Shown in pieces: positions 12,600 to 23,736 of a DNA stretch of 64,000 nucleotides; the first letter of the stretch is position 1; every line of letters starts with the position of its first letter. The position numbers and the translations under genes are program-made. The DNA comes from Litoditis marina (taxonomy: Eukaryota > Nematoda > Chromadorea > Rhabditida > Rhabditidae). Under the pieces are notes generated by a model, which saw only the letters and a program-made list of their open reading frames with translations, had not been told where the DNA came from and made no database searches. Location: NCBI GenBank assembly GCA_964036275.1, contig OZ038439.1:2689142-2753141 (forward strand). Reading direction: 5' to 3'.

Positions 12600-14151
12600 A
12601 CGGCAGTTAGTAATGGTAATTATTCGATAGTTATAGATATCGAAATAGTGACATTCATAGAGTTGTTACCTCTAAACACACTAAATTTGATTTAAAAGTT
12701 ATTAAAAGTCTATATAGATACTCAAATTGTAGAAAAAGAGTTTAATATTAGTTCATTAATAATAGAGAGCGAATATCAAATTGTTGTAAGTTCTTAATAA
12801 GGCGCGGACCTAGGCTTACGTGAACATGTTACAGTTACACGTGCCACTTTTATGCTAATCAGTCTATTCACAAATTACCCCAGATTTGCTTGTTTTCGGG
12901 TAGAAAACTGACTTTCCGTTTAATTTTTTTTCTCATTTCATAATTCTAACGTGCCAATTAAGGTTACATAACGTTCTTCAGAGTAGTTAGCATAGTTCGA
13001 AATAGTTTTTTTTAAAGATACACACTTTTAACTAGGGAAATCAACTGTTTGAGCGTCAAAATTAGGTTCAAACTTAGTTTCACATAGGATATTTTAGAAA
13101 TATTTAACCAAATTTCTTTGTTGAATAGCTTTAAAGTACTTATTCAGATTTGATTCTCAACTCTTAACAAATCTCAATACTTTTCTGATTTATTGTAGGT
13201 CTACAATCGAATATGATATAGCAGATTTTGCTTTATACCCTGCATTTGAAGTTCAAACCTTCAAACTGGTTTTCTCAGGCTGTTTATTTAGAAGTCTTTC
13301 CCAACTGTTACCGTACCCAATACTATGTTTCTCTCGAATATCTCAATCTAGTTGGGAAACATCCAAAACCAGCCGTTTACACTACAAAACTGGAGCGATA
13401 AAGCTGTTTTCACACTTAAGCGTTGGTGAAATGAAATAAAAGAGGTCGTTTTGTATCATACACATACACTAGTGTGTTTCGACTATAGTTTAGAAGGAAA
13501 GTAGTCGAACAAAAAATATAATTTATTAGTTTTCGTTAAAATTGACCTCATATTCTAAAATCCAGCTCGGGTGGAGCCCGTTTTGCAACTCTTCTTGCTT
13601 TTTAGCCAAGCGTTTTTGCAAACTATGAAACTATGATCACGAATGAAACTTTCTTTGCTCTGAGACGTTTATTTAACAGTAATGAAAGTTTTTTGGTACC
13701 TATAGATGTAGAAATTGTGACATTCGTAAATTCCATACTTCTAAACACACTAAACTTGATTTAAAAGTTATTAAAACTTCATATAGATACTTAAATTGTA
13801 GAAAAAGAGTAGAATATTAGTTCATTAATAATAGAGAGCCGATATAAAATCGTCGTAAGTTCTTAATAAGGCGCGAACCTAGGCTCACGTGAACATGTTA
13901 CAGTTACACGTGCCACTTTTATGCTAATCAGTCTATTCACAAATTACCCGAGATTGCCTTGTTTTCGGGTGAAAAACTGACTTTCGTTCAATTTTTTCTC
14001 TATTCATATTTCTAACGTACCAATAACGGCTACATAACGTTCTTCAAAGTAGTTAGCATAGTTCGAAATAGTTTTTTTTTAAAGATACACACTTTTAACT
14101 AGGGAAATCAACTGTTTGAGCGTCAAAATGAGGTTCAAACTTAGTTTCACA

Positions 14152-14156
14152 TAGGT
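14152..14156. repeat. Target site duplication of BEL element (left)
   Basis: TAGGT directly before the left LTR matches TAGGT at 23737-23741 directly after the right LTR. Five bases is usual for Pao/BEL integration. Confidence 0.85.
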
Positions 14157-14594
14157 TGTTTCGACTCCAGTGGGAGAGTCTACTTATAAATTACCTATTG
14201 CCACGTCTTTTCCCGTCTATACTCTTTCGTGTAGTTTAACGTGTACCCGAGTTCAATAGCTATGCAAGTATGATACGATTGAACGTATAGTTACCACAGA
14301 ACAATATAGAACACATTGATTTATACTGTGTATCTTATAACATGGAAACATAACAACATAGATTGAACGGGGAGGCGATTGTAAGTAAGTAGTACGAGTT
14401 TGTAAGAACGATATTTAAGCGTTATCGCTAGCGACCATTCTCTACGAGTTTATATTCAAGAGTGACCTTTCGACTATCCAGCTAATGCTGGTTGGCGAGA
14501 AGTGGGCGGAGCCCCGTTCTCTGGTCATTGATTGGACCGGCCCGATCTCTTGGGCAGTGACAATTATTAGTGAGAAATGGTCTCGCTGGCGAGA
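14157..14594 (-). repeat. BEL element 3' LTR
   Basis: This 438-bp repeat begins TGTTTCGACTCC and ends CTCGCTGGCGAGA on the plus strand. It matches the copy at 23299-23736 in length and, as far as I can read, at every base. The element is coded on the minus strand, so this is its 3' LTR. A minus-strand TATAAA lies at 14449-14454. The sequence just inside the LTR reads GGCGGGAA on the minus strand and is a short candidate polypurine tract. Confidence 0.95.
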
Positions 14595-14712
14595 TTCCCG
14601 CCGGAAAACACGAATTTTACATCACATAACTACTACCGAATTTGTCCCCGTCTTAAACATGAAACAAAGGTAAACAATAACAACGTAAACCGTAACAGAA
14701 TGAAATGGATAT

Positions 14713-16239
14713 TCACTGGTTGAGGGGGCGGCACAGCGACTGGTGATGATCCACACTCCCGCATTCCCTGCATCTGTGGTTTGATCGGCAGATTCCCAGA
14801 TGGCGTTTGAGACATATACGACAACGTCCCATCACACGAACTATGTCCTCCCGGTCATCGTAATTTTGAACATTACGGCACATTGCACTCCAGTGAGACC
14901 CGTGACAGTAGAGACAACGAACGGCTCCGACTTCCTCTTCGAGTCTGCGACGGTTTGCTGCGGCTGCTTGTTGATCGACGTTGTTCGGACGAATGTTCGG
15001 ACGATTATGCACCGCTTGTTGAGGTCGTTCTTCAACTTCTTCGACTTGTTCTCTCGCAGGTTGAACTCTCTCGGCCTGCACCGGACGAGCGAACAACTGG
15101 GGGGCTGGCACTACCTCCCTCTGACAATTCTGCCGTTTGGGTGGAGAGCCGCCTTCCTCAGCCGTTCCGTGGCGTTTCTGGAACGATTCTTTGTAATACG
15201 ATTTATGGCCGACGTTTTCAGGTAGCTTTTCCCACCTTCTCGTATTTACCTTTGACGTATTATTATTACTCCCTTCCTCTCCGTGACAGCCAAGCTGCGG
15301 AAATGAACTATGACTATAACTGTTCATCGAATTTGTTGACGTAGACTGAACTGAGTTGTTTACCTGCGAAATTTCCTCCACTTGTTTCTCGAGTTCCTGA
15401 ATGCGGATCTGGATTGCTTGCATGTGGTCTGCAGTTAGTCGAATGTGATCCTGCAATATTCCGATTGAACACTCGATTATTTTCTCTTTCTCGTCTTCTC
15501 CCTTTCTCTTATTTTTCCGATTACGTTTCGATGAATAATAATGTCTCATCAGTTCCGAATTCTTTGTGATATCCATTGCCTCTAAGGCTTCGTCTATCGA
15601 TTTTTTCAATACATCCGAAATATCTACCAACGTATCTTTATCTATTATTTTCAGATCTTCGAATAGTGAGTTATATGAAGCGATTCTATCATTAGCTCTC
15701 ACCGCTTGTTCTTCTATAGCCATCAGCGCCGTGTTCAGTGTCGCTTCGAGGTCCTCCACCGACTTCTTCTTCGACTCTTTCTGTAATTGCGAATTATTCT
15801 TTTTTGTTTCAATCACCCGATTTTTAACTTCTTCCAACTTCCTATCTACTTCCGTTTTTTCTGATACCCGAATTTTATTTTCGATGATTGGAAGGTATTT
15901 TCCCACGGTCATATATTTTGGGTCGTACGAATTTCGCTCTAGCGTCTTTTTTACTGCGCCTTTGCTAGTACCTTCCCCCTTACTAACCGGCTTATTCCTT
16001 TTGAATTCGCCCGAATTTTTCGACTCATTTTCGCTATTTTCTTCGATAATCGATTCGTTAATATCGTCAAATAGTCCTCCTAGCTCGAAATCGAATTCTA
16101 CCTCCATTTCTTCCATCGGCTCTTCTGCTACGACGTTTTCTTCGATCTCTTGTGCTTGCACAGTTTCTTCCTCTTCTCCTGCGATGGGCTGGTCGGGCCC
16201 GAGTAGCTCATCCTCACGTTGTCTGTCGATGTTATCCAT
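14713..16239 (-). CDS. BEL element second ORF: acidic coiled-coil zinc-knuckle protein (508 aa)
   Basis: The ORF lies 461 bp downstream of pol, where env would sit in an env-bearing element. It has no signal peptide or membrane segment, so it is not an envelope protein. The N-terminal ~90 residues are strongly acidic. The middle (about 100-320) is Lys/Glu-rich and probably helical. The C-terminus has two or three Cys/His clusters: CLYCHGSHWSAMC near 448, then CRICLKRHLGIC and CRECGSVDHHQSLC near the end. These resemble nucleic-acid-binding knuckles of Gag. It could be a second Gag-like or RNA-binding accessory protein, perhaps made from a spliced RNA. It begins at ATG 16239 and is uninterrupted. 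Confidence 0.9.
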   Translation of the reverse strand: MDNIDRQREDELLGPDQPIAGEEEETVQAQEIEENVVAEEPMEEMEVEFDFELGGLFDDINESIIEENSENESKNSGEFKRNKPVSKGEGTSKGAVKKTLERNSYDPKYMTVGKYLPIIENKIRVSEKTEVDRKLEEVKNRVIETKKNNSQLQKESKKKSVEDLEATLNTALMAIEEQAVRANDRIASYNSLFEDLKIIDKDTLVDISDVLKKSIDEALEAMDITKNSELMRHYYSSKRNRKNKRKGEDEKEKIIECSIGILQDHIRLTADHMQAIQIRIQELEKQVEEISQVNNSVQSTSTNSMNSYSHSSFPQLGCHGEEGSNNNTSKVNTRRWEKLPENVGHKSYYKESFQKRHGTAEEGGSPPKRQNCQREVVPAPQLFARPVQAERVQPAREQVEEVEERPQQAVHNRPNIRPNNVDQQAAAANRRRLEEEVGAVRCLYCHGSHWSAMCRNVQNYDDREDIVRVMGRCRICLKRHLGICRSNHRCRECGSVDHHQSLCRPLNQ

Positions 16240-16700
16240 TTTTCACCGGATTACCTGTAAGTTCGATTATTAGCCAAGTCCCTTTTTGACGGTGTTTCTA
16301 TCTGGTTAGAATCGAGAAATTCTCCAGCCACCGTCTAACATCGAATAATTACGAAATAATCAGGACGATATTGAATGGGATAGACATAGAACGATATTGA
16401 ATGGGATAGACATAGAATTATGCATAAAAAGGATATAGTTCGCGATAGATATACATGACATATTTGAAGATATAACTCTCGTTATTTACAACAATACTGA
16501 TAGTAATTGACGAATATGACATTTTGAAACATAACGCTTTGACGAATTTTTAAACATAACATAACACTTTCGATATAATTTTTTCCGAGAATAGTTGTGA
16601 GTTTCCCATCTTTTACGTTTTCGATTCTTTGTTCTTTATGAACTATTCGAATTTCTTTTTCTTTTCACGAGTTATCGACTAGTTTGCAAGGTTCGATTTT
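16240..16700. other. BEL intergenic spacer with short tandem duplication
   Basis: AT-rich spacer between pol and the second ORF. A 26-bp unit containing cgatattgaatgggatagac is repeated in tandem around 16363-16415. This spacer would have to hold the splice acceptor or leader for the second ORF. I see no other feature. Confidence 0.7.
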
Positions 16701-19700
16701 CTAGTTATCGATTTCTTTTCGAAACCGAATCGGTCTTTGTCTCTGCCGGGTAGGCCGTTCCTTGATAGGGATCGAGGTCGTCGTGTTCTTAGGCTGGTCC
16801 CGATTTTCCTCTTCTTTCTGGCTGTAGACTTCTAAAGGAAATATATGATTAATTGACCGATTTATTTTATGCCCTTTACTGTTTTTCACAGTTACAGTAC
16901 GAATTTCCCCATCATCGCTTGTATGTATTTCCTCAATTTTTGCCAACGGCCATCGATTTCTAGGTAACATGTCGTCTTTAACTAGTACGATTTCTCCCGT
17001 TACCGGATGTGGAGCTGCACAATAAGCCTTATTTTCTATTCGCTGTTTATGGCTTTCTCTTAGGTTCAAAAGATATAGTGACTGCCATTTGTTCCAGAAA
17101 TTTTCTAATCGCTTTTGAGTTGCTTGAAATAAGCGTTCTGCGCTTTCTCGAGTTTCTATTTTGTTATTCACTTGAAAGTTTGGATCTTTCTTTTCGAACT
17201 CTGCAAAATATGGTGATGAATATGTTATTTGCGTTTTCGGCGAAATAAAATCGATTGGCCTTAACACCTGCTGATCACTTATATCCGTAGACACGTGTGT
17301 CAGTGGTCTCGAATTTAAAATGGACTCTATCTCAATCAGTACGGTTTCTAATGCCCGAATTTCCAGAATTTCGTTTTTTACCGATTTTTTCAGACAGGAT
17401 TTTACTGAACCCACTAATCGCTCATAGAATCCTCCTTGCCACGGAGAAAGAGGAGTTATGAATTTCCAGCTAATCTTAATTTCTTTCCCGAAATTTTTTA
17501 TCTCCGAGCTATTCACCGAGTTTATCGAATTATTTAGTATTTCCGACCCTAATTTGAAGGTCGGTGCGTTATCTGAGGTCACCTGTTCTGGTATTCCTCT
17601 TCGCGCCATGAATCTTCTAAATGCTAGTATAAATTCTTTGGTCGAGTTGTCCTCTACCAGTTCTAAATGAATTGCTCGAGTTGCCATACACGTAACTAGC
17701 ATAACCCATACCTTTTCGATTGTGCTTGATCCCTGTTGCCGTTTTCTTCCGCTGATAGGTCCAAAATAATCGACCCCGACGTTTGCGAATGGTTTGGATA
17801 TCGACACCCTGGACGCTGGAAGTGCCTTCATCGGCGGATATCTAAATGAACGACTATTGAATCTATTACACGAAACGCATTTTGCTAACACATTCTTAAC
17901 TTCCTGTCTACCTTGCGGTATCCAGAAATGTCTTCTTAATGCTGCCAACGTGTGTTCTTTTCCACAATGTCTCGAATTTTCGTGCACGAATGTGATTATT
18001 AATCTAGTCAATTTATGTCCTCGAATCAATAAAACCGGATGAATTGCGTGATTTTCTACTTGCGCGTTTTGTAATCGACCTACGCACCGAATTAATCCGT
18101 CGTTATCGATTTTTGTGTTCATTTTTCTCTCAAAATCGTTTACTTTACTTTGCGACTCTTTGTAGTGCTGACCTATTAGTAATTTCTCGATTTCTGCTAT
18201 GTCCTTACCTTCAATCTCATTTCCGTCAGATAATTGCGATATTATTTTCAATTTTGATTCAAAACATTCCCTCATTTTTATCGATTTTAATCGTGAATAT
18301 ATTCGCCGTTTCACGAATTTTCCTATGATCGCTATTATCCGACGTAATTTAGAGTATCTATTTGTACATGCAAAAGGTAGTACCGATTTAAATTCACCTT
18401 CGACTAGTGTTTCTAGTGTGATGCATTCTTCCATCATTATGTCTACTGAATCTGAGTCTAGCGGAGCGTTAAACTTGTCTGTTTGTGTTTCCCAGCAATC
18501 CTCGTGTTCGATTATCCATTTCGGACCATTCCACCATTTGTGATTCTCGAGTTGTTGTCTGTCCAGGCCTCGTGTCCCGCAATCCGCTGGGTTGTCCGCC
18601 GAACGAATGTAGTGGAACTTCACATCGATGTTTTCTGAATATAATTCGTTTACACAATTTCGAATATATTTAACTTTGTTATCAATGAAAGTTTTCAATC
18701 GTTTGTCCGAATGGATCCAATATAACACGATTTTCGAGTCTGAAAACACATGGATCTTCCTTATTGGTAGATCTATTTCCTTTTTCACGAATTTCACGAG
18801 TTTTAATGCAATGAAGGCTGCGATCATTTCCAATCTAGGCATGGACACCTCTTTTTGGGGTGTTACTCTTGCCTTTCCCATGACTAGGCTACATTTGTTC
18901 CCGCTCGACGTTTTTTCCAGTAAATAAACACATGCGGCATATGCCCTTTCGCTGGAATCTGCGAATACTAATAATTCATATTCGGCGTCAATTTCTTTAC
19001 TAATTCGTCTATCAAATGTCATTGGGTTCCATTCTATTGATTTTTCGATTATTGACCATTTTTCTTGGTCTTCAGGTGTGAGTTCCTGGTCCCAATCATA
19101 TTTGTTTATCCACAGGTATTGGATAAACATTTTTGCGGATATGACTAAAGGAGATAATATTCCTAATGGATCGAATATTCCTGCTACCACTTTCAAAATA
19201 CCCCGTTTCGTGATTTTTCCATCCTTCCATGAGGGTTCCTTGATACTTATTGATAGCGAATCCTGTTCAGTATCCCATTGTAACCCGAGTAATTTCACTA
19301 CTTTTACTTTAGTTTTATCACAATTATCGATTTTCGAATTTACTTCTTCGCTATTCGAAATATACTCTCTCAAATTCATACGCATATCTAGGAATATTGA
19401 TTTTGACGATTTGTATTTTCCTACTGTTTCTTCGACGTTATTACCCCCTAATACTACATTATCGACGTATAGATTTCTCTTAATGTCCTCGCCATTTTTG
19501 CTGTCGACGTTTTTTGAGAGACTATACAATATGGCCATAGCCAACAGAAATGGTGAGGAACTAATACCAAATGGTACTCTAGTGAATCTAAAAACCTGTA
19601 CGTTGTCGTTTGTCAACCCTATTTTCGAATTTTTCAACCACAGAAATCTCGTGGCATCCCTTTCCGAATTTTGTAGGTGAACCTGGTGGAAAGCTTTCTC

Positions 19701-22391
19701 CACATCGCTTATTAATAGTATCGGATATTTACGAGCTCTAATCAATACTCCACATAAATTTGGCAAGATTGTGGGGCCTTGATGAACACAGTCATTTAAC
19801 GATAATTCCCCCCTCATATGAGACGAAGCATCGTATACGATTCTAACTTTAGTTGTTATACTATCCGGTTTTACTACTACCTGATGAGGTATGTAATATT
19901 CAACGAATTTCGATTTATCTTCTGATTCAACCTTTTCTATAATATTAGCTTCTAGTTGAGTTTCGAAAATTTTATTATACCCCTCCCATATTGCCGAGTT
20001 CTTACGTAAGTTCCTACTCTGCGACTCTAAACGTTTATATGCAATTGCGTAATTATTAGCGAGTTTCGATTCATTACCGTTCCATGGAAATTTCACAAAA
20101 AGTTGGCCATTTTCTGTTATTACCGACTTATTAAAGTTATCGATTATTTCCTCACGCTCTACTCGATCCCTCTCTATAGAAGGATCGTCGAATATTCCGA
20201 TAGTTTCTAAATCCCAGAATTTAGTCGATTCATCTAATTGTACATGGTTAACTAGGTACGTTTTTTCCGAATCTACTAAATCCTTCGCCCCCGATACTAT
20301 ATATCCGAATATTGTTGGAGTGGCGAATAATCCCGATGGCAATTTGAATTGAGGTTTTTCCGAATCTATTATTTTCCAAAAATAGTCAATACCAATGAGT
20401 ATATCAGCCGTAACTAACCTTTCTGATTTCCCTCCATTCCAGATAATCCGTCGTTTCCTCATTTCGATTTGATCTTCTTTTTCTATCTCTGCTGTGACGA
20501 ATCTTCCCGTAATTTTCTCCTGGGTGTTTGCCGTAATATCGATGATTTTTCTTCCTTCTTTTCCGATTCTTATGTTCACGATATCTGAAATAGAACGACT
20601 TTTGTTATCTCCGAATCCAATGACTGTTAATGATTCTGATCTTATTGTTGATACACCTAACGATTCTTTTAATGACCTGCTCACGAAACTCTTCTGGGAT
20701 CCTGAATCTAATAGAATCGTTACTGGTTGATATCGATTTTTAACCGTATTATACACTTCTGCACATACCGTCATCAATTGTATTTTACTTTTTGATTCAA
20801 CCGAATATATGTGCGTATCTTTTTTCTCGACTTTTGTCCCTAACGCTTCAATTGCTACGTTAGTTCTAGTTTCTGCCTGTGCATTGAACTGAACTGAACG
20901 ACTAGGCGATTTACTTTGACTACCATTTCGAGTATTCGAATTTGATCTACTTCTATGTGAACTACTATTTTCTCTTGACCGTGAACGGTCGCGATATTTA
21001 TCGTGGTTTCTCCCATCACGACTATTTCTACTCCCTGAACGATTTCGATTCTTACTATAACTATCTCTACTATAGTCTCGATTTTTGTCCGAATAATTAT
21101 CCTTATTTCTACTCCTACCGCGCTCTTTTTCGTCCGATATTTTATTCTTAAAACATATCGACGTATGGTGAGTATTTCTATCGCATATTCGACATTTGTA
21201 CTCGCTTTTGCACTCCTTATACGAATGATTATCATTTAGACATTTATAACACCGTTTTTCAGTGTGCAAAATATATTTCCGAACATCCAAAGAGCTTACC
21301 TTTTTACAGTCCTCGCTGTTGTGTCCTGTCAGCTTACAGTACGTGCAGGGTCTCCGTGATTCTTCTCTCCTTCTGTGGTCCTTGTACTGTTCTCGCTCGC
21401 TGGTGTAGAACGACGAACTTACCTTTTCCGATTCCGAATCTGATACGTCTACCCCCCCTACGATTTCTTCTTCTACTATAATCTCATCTAAAGCCTCGAA
21501 TAGTTCTTTGCATGTCCACGAATTTGTTGCCTTATGTTCTGCACGAGCTAAATTTTGACGAATTTTCAGAGGAAATTTTTTCTTAATGAGTTCTACAGTT
21601 ACCCCCGACTTTGCTGCATTCGCATCATGACCTTCTAACATAGTCATATAAGCCACGAGTAGATCATAAGTTTTCCTCAATTCTTTACAGTCCGAGTTTG
21701 AATTTGGAGTTTTCTCGAGTTTTTTCAAGATAGACGCACGAGTTGTAACAGCATTTGCGAATCTTTTTTGGAATAAATCTACCGCTTTCTGGTACATTGT
21801 TCCATCTAATGCTATTCCTTTTAGGATTACTTCAGCTGGACCTTTGAGCAATGATTTCAAAGTGATTAATTTCTCGAGATTCGATAAACATTGATTCGAA
21901 TTTATAGACGCCTCGAAAACGTTCCAGAACTCCTCGTATTCCGTATGGTCTCCGGAAAACTCAGGCAGTTTCAACTCTGGTATACGAACTCTAGTATTTT
22001 GCTGTACCTGTGGTTGAGGTACTACAATCGAATTATTCGCTAAACGACGTCTTTCCGACCTTAATGCGAGAATAAAATTATCTAAATCTGTCAAAATCTC
22101 CTCACATTCCGAATTTGTAATGCTCTGCTCAATGTCCCTTTCGGCTGCTTTTCGCGTCGCCGTATCCTCGATTTCAATGCAATATCCATGAACTAAAGTT
22201 TTTTGCTCTTCGATTCTATGAACCCTAAACTCTATCGCATCTAAATAAGAATCGATTTGTGAAAGTGCGACATTATTTACTACTGAATCGAAATGTCCCG
22301 AGTCTAAATCTACTTTTATTTTATCTCTCAAGGTCCGACTTTCAGTAATTTTTCGAGTGAGACCTCCTTTCACGCTTCCCCATGTCGGCAT
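16701..22391 (-). CDS. pol: BEL/Pao Gag-Pol polyprotein (1896 aa)
   Basis: One uninterrupted frame runs from ATG 22391. The N-terminal gag part contains a DUF1759-like region (about 115-300, with LPEFSGDHTEYEEFWNVF) and three zinc knuckles (CTYCKLTGHNSEDC; CYKCLNDNHSYKEC; CRICDRNTHHTSIC; about 355-420), followed by an Arg/Ser-rich stretch. An aspartic protease of DUF1758 type follows (LLDSGSQKSFV, about 560). Reverse transcriptase follows, with DVEKAFHQV, PFGISSSPFLL and the catalytic box LYVDNV. RNase H motifs are FADSSERAYAA and FSDSKIVLYWI. Integrase has an HHCC zinc region (HENSRHC...CVSC) and core residues in GVDYFGPI and TSDNAPTF, then a glutamate in FYERLVGSVKS. A DUF5641-like C-terminus (LVKDDMLPRNRWPLAKI) ends the protein. 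All catalytic parts look present, so the copy is likely autonomous. Confidence 0.97.
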   Translation of the reverse strand: MPTWGSVKGGLTRKITESRTLRDKIKVDLDSGHFDSVVNNVALSQIDSYLDAIEFRVHRIEEQKTLVHGYCIEIEDTATRKAAERDIEQSITNSECEEILTDLDNFILALRSERRRLANNSIVVPQPQVQQNTRVRIPELKLPEFSGDHTEYEEFWNVFEASINSNQCLSNLEKLITLKSLLKGPAEVILKGIALDGTMYQKAVDLFQKRFANAVTTRASILKKLEKTPNSNSDCKELRKTYDLLVAYMTMLEGHDANAAKSGVTVELIKKKFPLKIRQNLARAEHKATNSWTCKELFEALDEIIVEEEIVGGVDVSDSESEKVSSSFYTSEREQYKDHRRREESRRPCTYCKLTGHNSEDCKKVSSLDVRKYILHTEKRCYKCLNDNHSYKECKSEYKCRICDRNTHHTSICFKNKISDEKERGRSRNKDNYSDKNRDYSRDSYSKNRNRSGSRNSRDGRNHDKYRDRSRSRENSSSHRSRSNSNTRNGSQSKSPSRSVQFNAQAETRTNVAIEALGTKVEKKDTHIYSVESKSKIQLMTVCAEVYNTVKNRYQPVTILLDSGSQKSFVSRSLKESLGVSTIRSESLTVIGFGDNKSRSISDIVNIRIGKEGRKIIDITANTQEKITGRFVTAEIEKEDQIEMRKRRIIWNGGKSERLVTADILIGIDYFWKIIDSEKPQFKLPSGLFATPTIFGYIVSGAKDLVDSEKTYLVNHVQLDESTKFWDLETIGIFDDPSIERDRVEREEIIDNFNKSVITENGQLFVKFPWNGNESKLANNYAIAYKRLESQSRNLRKNSAIWEGYNKIFETQLEANIIEKVESEDKSKFVEYYIPHQVVVKPDSITTKVRIVYDASSHMRGELSLNDCVHQGPTILPNLCGVLIRARKYPILLISDVEKAFHQVHLQNSERDATRFLWLKNSKIGLTNDNVQVFRFTRVPFGISSSPFLLAMAILYSLSKNVDSKNGEDIKRNLYVDNVVLGGNNVEETVGKYKSSKSIFLDMRMNLREYISNSEEVNSKIDNCDKTKVKVVKLLGLQWDTEQDSLSISIKEPSWKDGKITKRGILKVVAGIFDPLGILSPLVISAKMFIQYLWINKYDWDQELTPEDQEKWSIIEKSIEWNPMTFDRRISKEIDAEYELLVFADSSERAYAACVYLLEKTSSGNKCSLVMGKARVTPQKEVSMPRLEMIAAFIALKLVKFVKKEIDLPIRKIHVFSDSKIVLYWIHSDKRLKTFIDNKVKYIRNCVNELYSENIDVKFHYIRSADNPADCGTRGLDRQQLENHKWWNGPKWIIEHEDCWETQTDKFNAPLDSDSVDIMMEECITLETLVEGEFKSVLPFACTNRYSKLRRIIAIIGKFVKRRIYSRLKSIKMRECFESKLKIISQLSDGNEIEGKDIAEIEKLLIGQHYKESQSKVNDFERKMNTKIDNDGLIRCVGRLQNAQVENHAIHPVLLIRGHKLTRLIITFVHENSRHCGKEHTLAALRRHFWIPQGRQEVKNVLAKCVSCNRFNSRSFRYPPMKALPASRVSISKPFANVGVDYFGPISGRKRQQGSSTIEKVWVMLVTCMATRAIHLELVEDNSTKEFILAFRRFMARRGIPEQVTSDNAPTFKLGSEILNNSINSVNSSEIKNFGKEIKISWKFITPLSPWQGGFYERLVGSVKSCLKKSVKNEILEIRALETVLIEIESILNSRPLTHVSTDISDQQVLRPIDFISPKTQITYSSPYFAEFEKKDPNFQVNNKIETRESAERLFQATQKRLENFWNKWQSLYLLNLRESHKQRIENKAYCAAPHPVTGEIVLVKDDMLPRNRWPLAKIEEIHTSDDGEIRTVTVKNSKGHKINRSINHIFPLEVYSQKEEENRDQPKNTTTSIPIKERPTRQRQRPIRFRKEIDN

Positions 22392-23285
22392 GATAGAAGG
22401 TCTTTACCAGAAAACACAAACAACAAACACAAACGAGAATAACCGCAATTGTATACACTTTATGTTCCAATACACAATAATTTGTAGAACTGTGTGTTCT
22501 ATTGTACTTTGATCTGATTGGACCCGAGTTTTTTAGGCCGTCGTTTTTAATTGTGATTACTGTACTCTTGATAATCAGGGCTTTCGCTTCATGACCATTG
22601 CCCCTCACTGTCTGACCTCGACCTCTCGACCTCTGCACTCTGATCTTTGACATTTTGCCAGGTTTTTCCGATGTTCAAACTTTCTTTTAATTTTATTCAT
22701 ATTCTTTCTAACTCTTTACTACTTACCCTCTTTTTCAGATACTTCATTTTTGTAGTAATATCGATTTTCCGGACTATTTTCCTAGTTTTCTTCGTCTTCA
22801 ATAGTTCACGCTCTCCGATTCCGTTTCGAGGAATTTTTCGGTTTAAACGACAATGACGTGCTTTTAAACGTCATGAATTTAACCTTGAATCGGTGCTGCA
22901 CTTTCACGGCTGCTTCGCTTCACCTAGTAGTTAGACACGCTCTTTCAGGAGACCTCGATTCGTGTCCCAGACCGCAATTTTTCCCTATTGCGAGAGACCC
23001 GTCTGGTGGGTTTAACATCGTTTTCGCACTAATCAAACGGTTTGCAACTCCGTAACGGCTACATTTCGAATTCAAATTTTTCCACTATCTGAACTTTCCT
23101 TTGTGCTGTTTCTTAGCGTTCGACGTTGTCCAAGTCTGCAGACATCAATGCCAGTTTCCCTAGTTCTGGACCTTTTTGTTTTTTTTGAGCTGAACTATCT
23201 TTAACGATTCTACTATTCTTTATTCCGAATATTTTCGATTTGGGTACAAGATAGGTTACACGATATTGATTGGCCTTCGCGATTA
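22392..23285. other. BEL 5' untranslated leader
   Basis: About 0.9 kb lies between the primer-binding site and the gag-pol start and contains no long ORF on the coding strand. It is the expected place for packaging and dimerisation signals, but no specific structure is recognisable. Confidence 0.6.
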
Positions 23286-23298
23286 GGCCGATGCACCA
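23286..23298 (-). other. Primer-binding site, tRNA-Gly-like
   Basis: Directly inside the 5' LTR the minus strand reads TGGTGCATCGGCC. This is complementary to the 3' end of animal tRNA-Gly(GCC), which ends GGCCGATGCA plus CCA. Reverse transcription would start here. Confidence 0.8.
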
Positions 23299-23736
23299 TG
23301 TTTCGACTCCAGTGGGAGAGTCTACTTATAAATTACCTATTGCCACGTCTTTTCCCGTCTATACTCTTTCGTGTAGTTTAACGTGTACCCGAGTTCAATA
23401 GCTATGCAAGTATGATACGATTGAACGTATAGTTACCACAGAACAATATAGAACACATTGATTTATACTGTGTATCTTATAACATGGAAACATAACAACA
23501 TAGATTGAACGGGGAGGCGATTGTAAGTAAGTAGTACGAGTTTGTAAGAACGATATTTAAGCGTTATCGCTAGCGACCATTCTCTACGAGTTTATATTCA
23601 AGAGTGACCTTTCGACTATCCAGCTAATGCTGGTTGGCGAGAAGTGGGCGGAGCCCCGTTCTCTGGTCATTGATTGGACCGGCCCGATCTCTTGGGCAGT
23701 GACAATTATTAGTGAGAAATGGTCTCGCTGGCGAGA
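23299..23736 (-). repeat. BEL element 5' LTR
   Basis: 438-bp partner of the repeat at 14157-14594, apparently identical. It lies upstream of gag-pol on the coding strand and would carry the promoter; a minus-strand TATAAA lies at 23591-23596. It is followed by the right TAGGT duplication (23737-23741). Confidence 0.95.

Larger units (their letters stand above)
14157..23736 (-). mobile_element. Intact Pao/BEL LTR retrotransposon
   Basis: The element is 9580 bp, with identical 438-bp LTRs, a TAGGT duplication, a primer-binding site, an intact 1896-residue gag-pol ORF and a second ORF of 508 residues after pol. Domain order in pol (protease, RT, RNase H, integrase) and the DUF1759/DUF1758/DUF5641-type regions identify the Pao/BEL superfamily. 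LTR identity and open frames indicate very recent insertion. It landed in unit B of a tandem noncoding repeat, whose broken halves lie on both sides. Confidence 0.97.

Noticed and set aside
14800..16273. Long plus-strand ORFs opposite the BEL second ORF and pol
   Set aside because: They are antisense shadows of the intact minus-strand frames, with no independent protein features.
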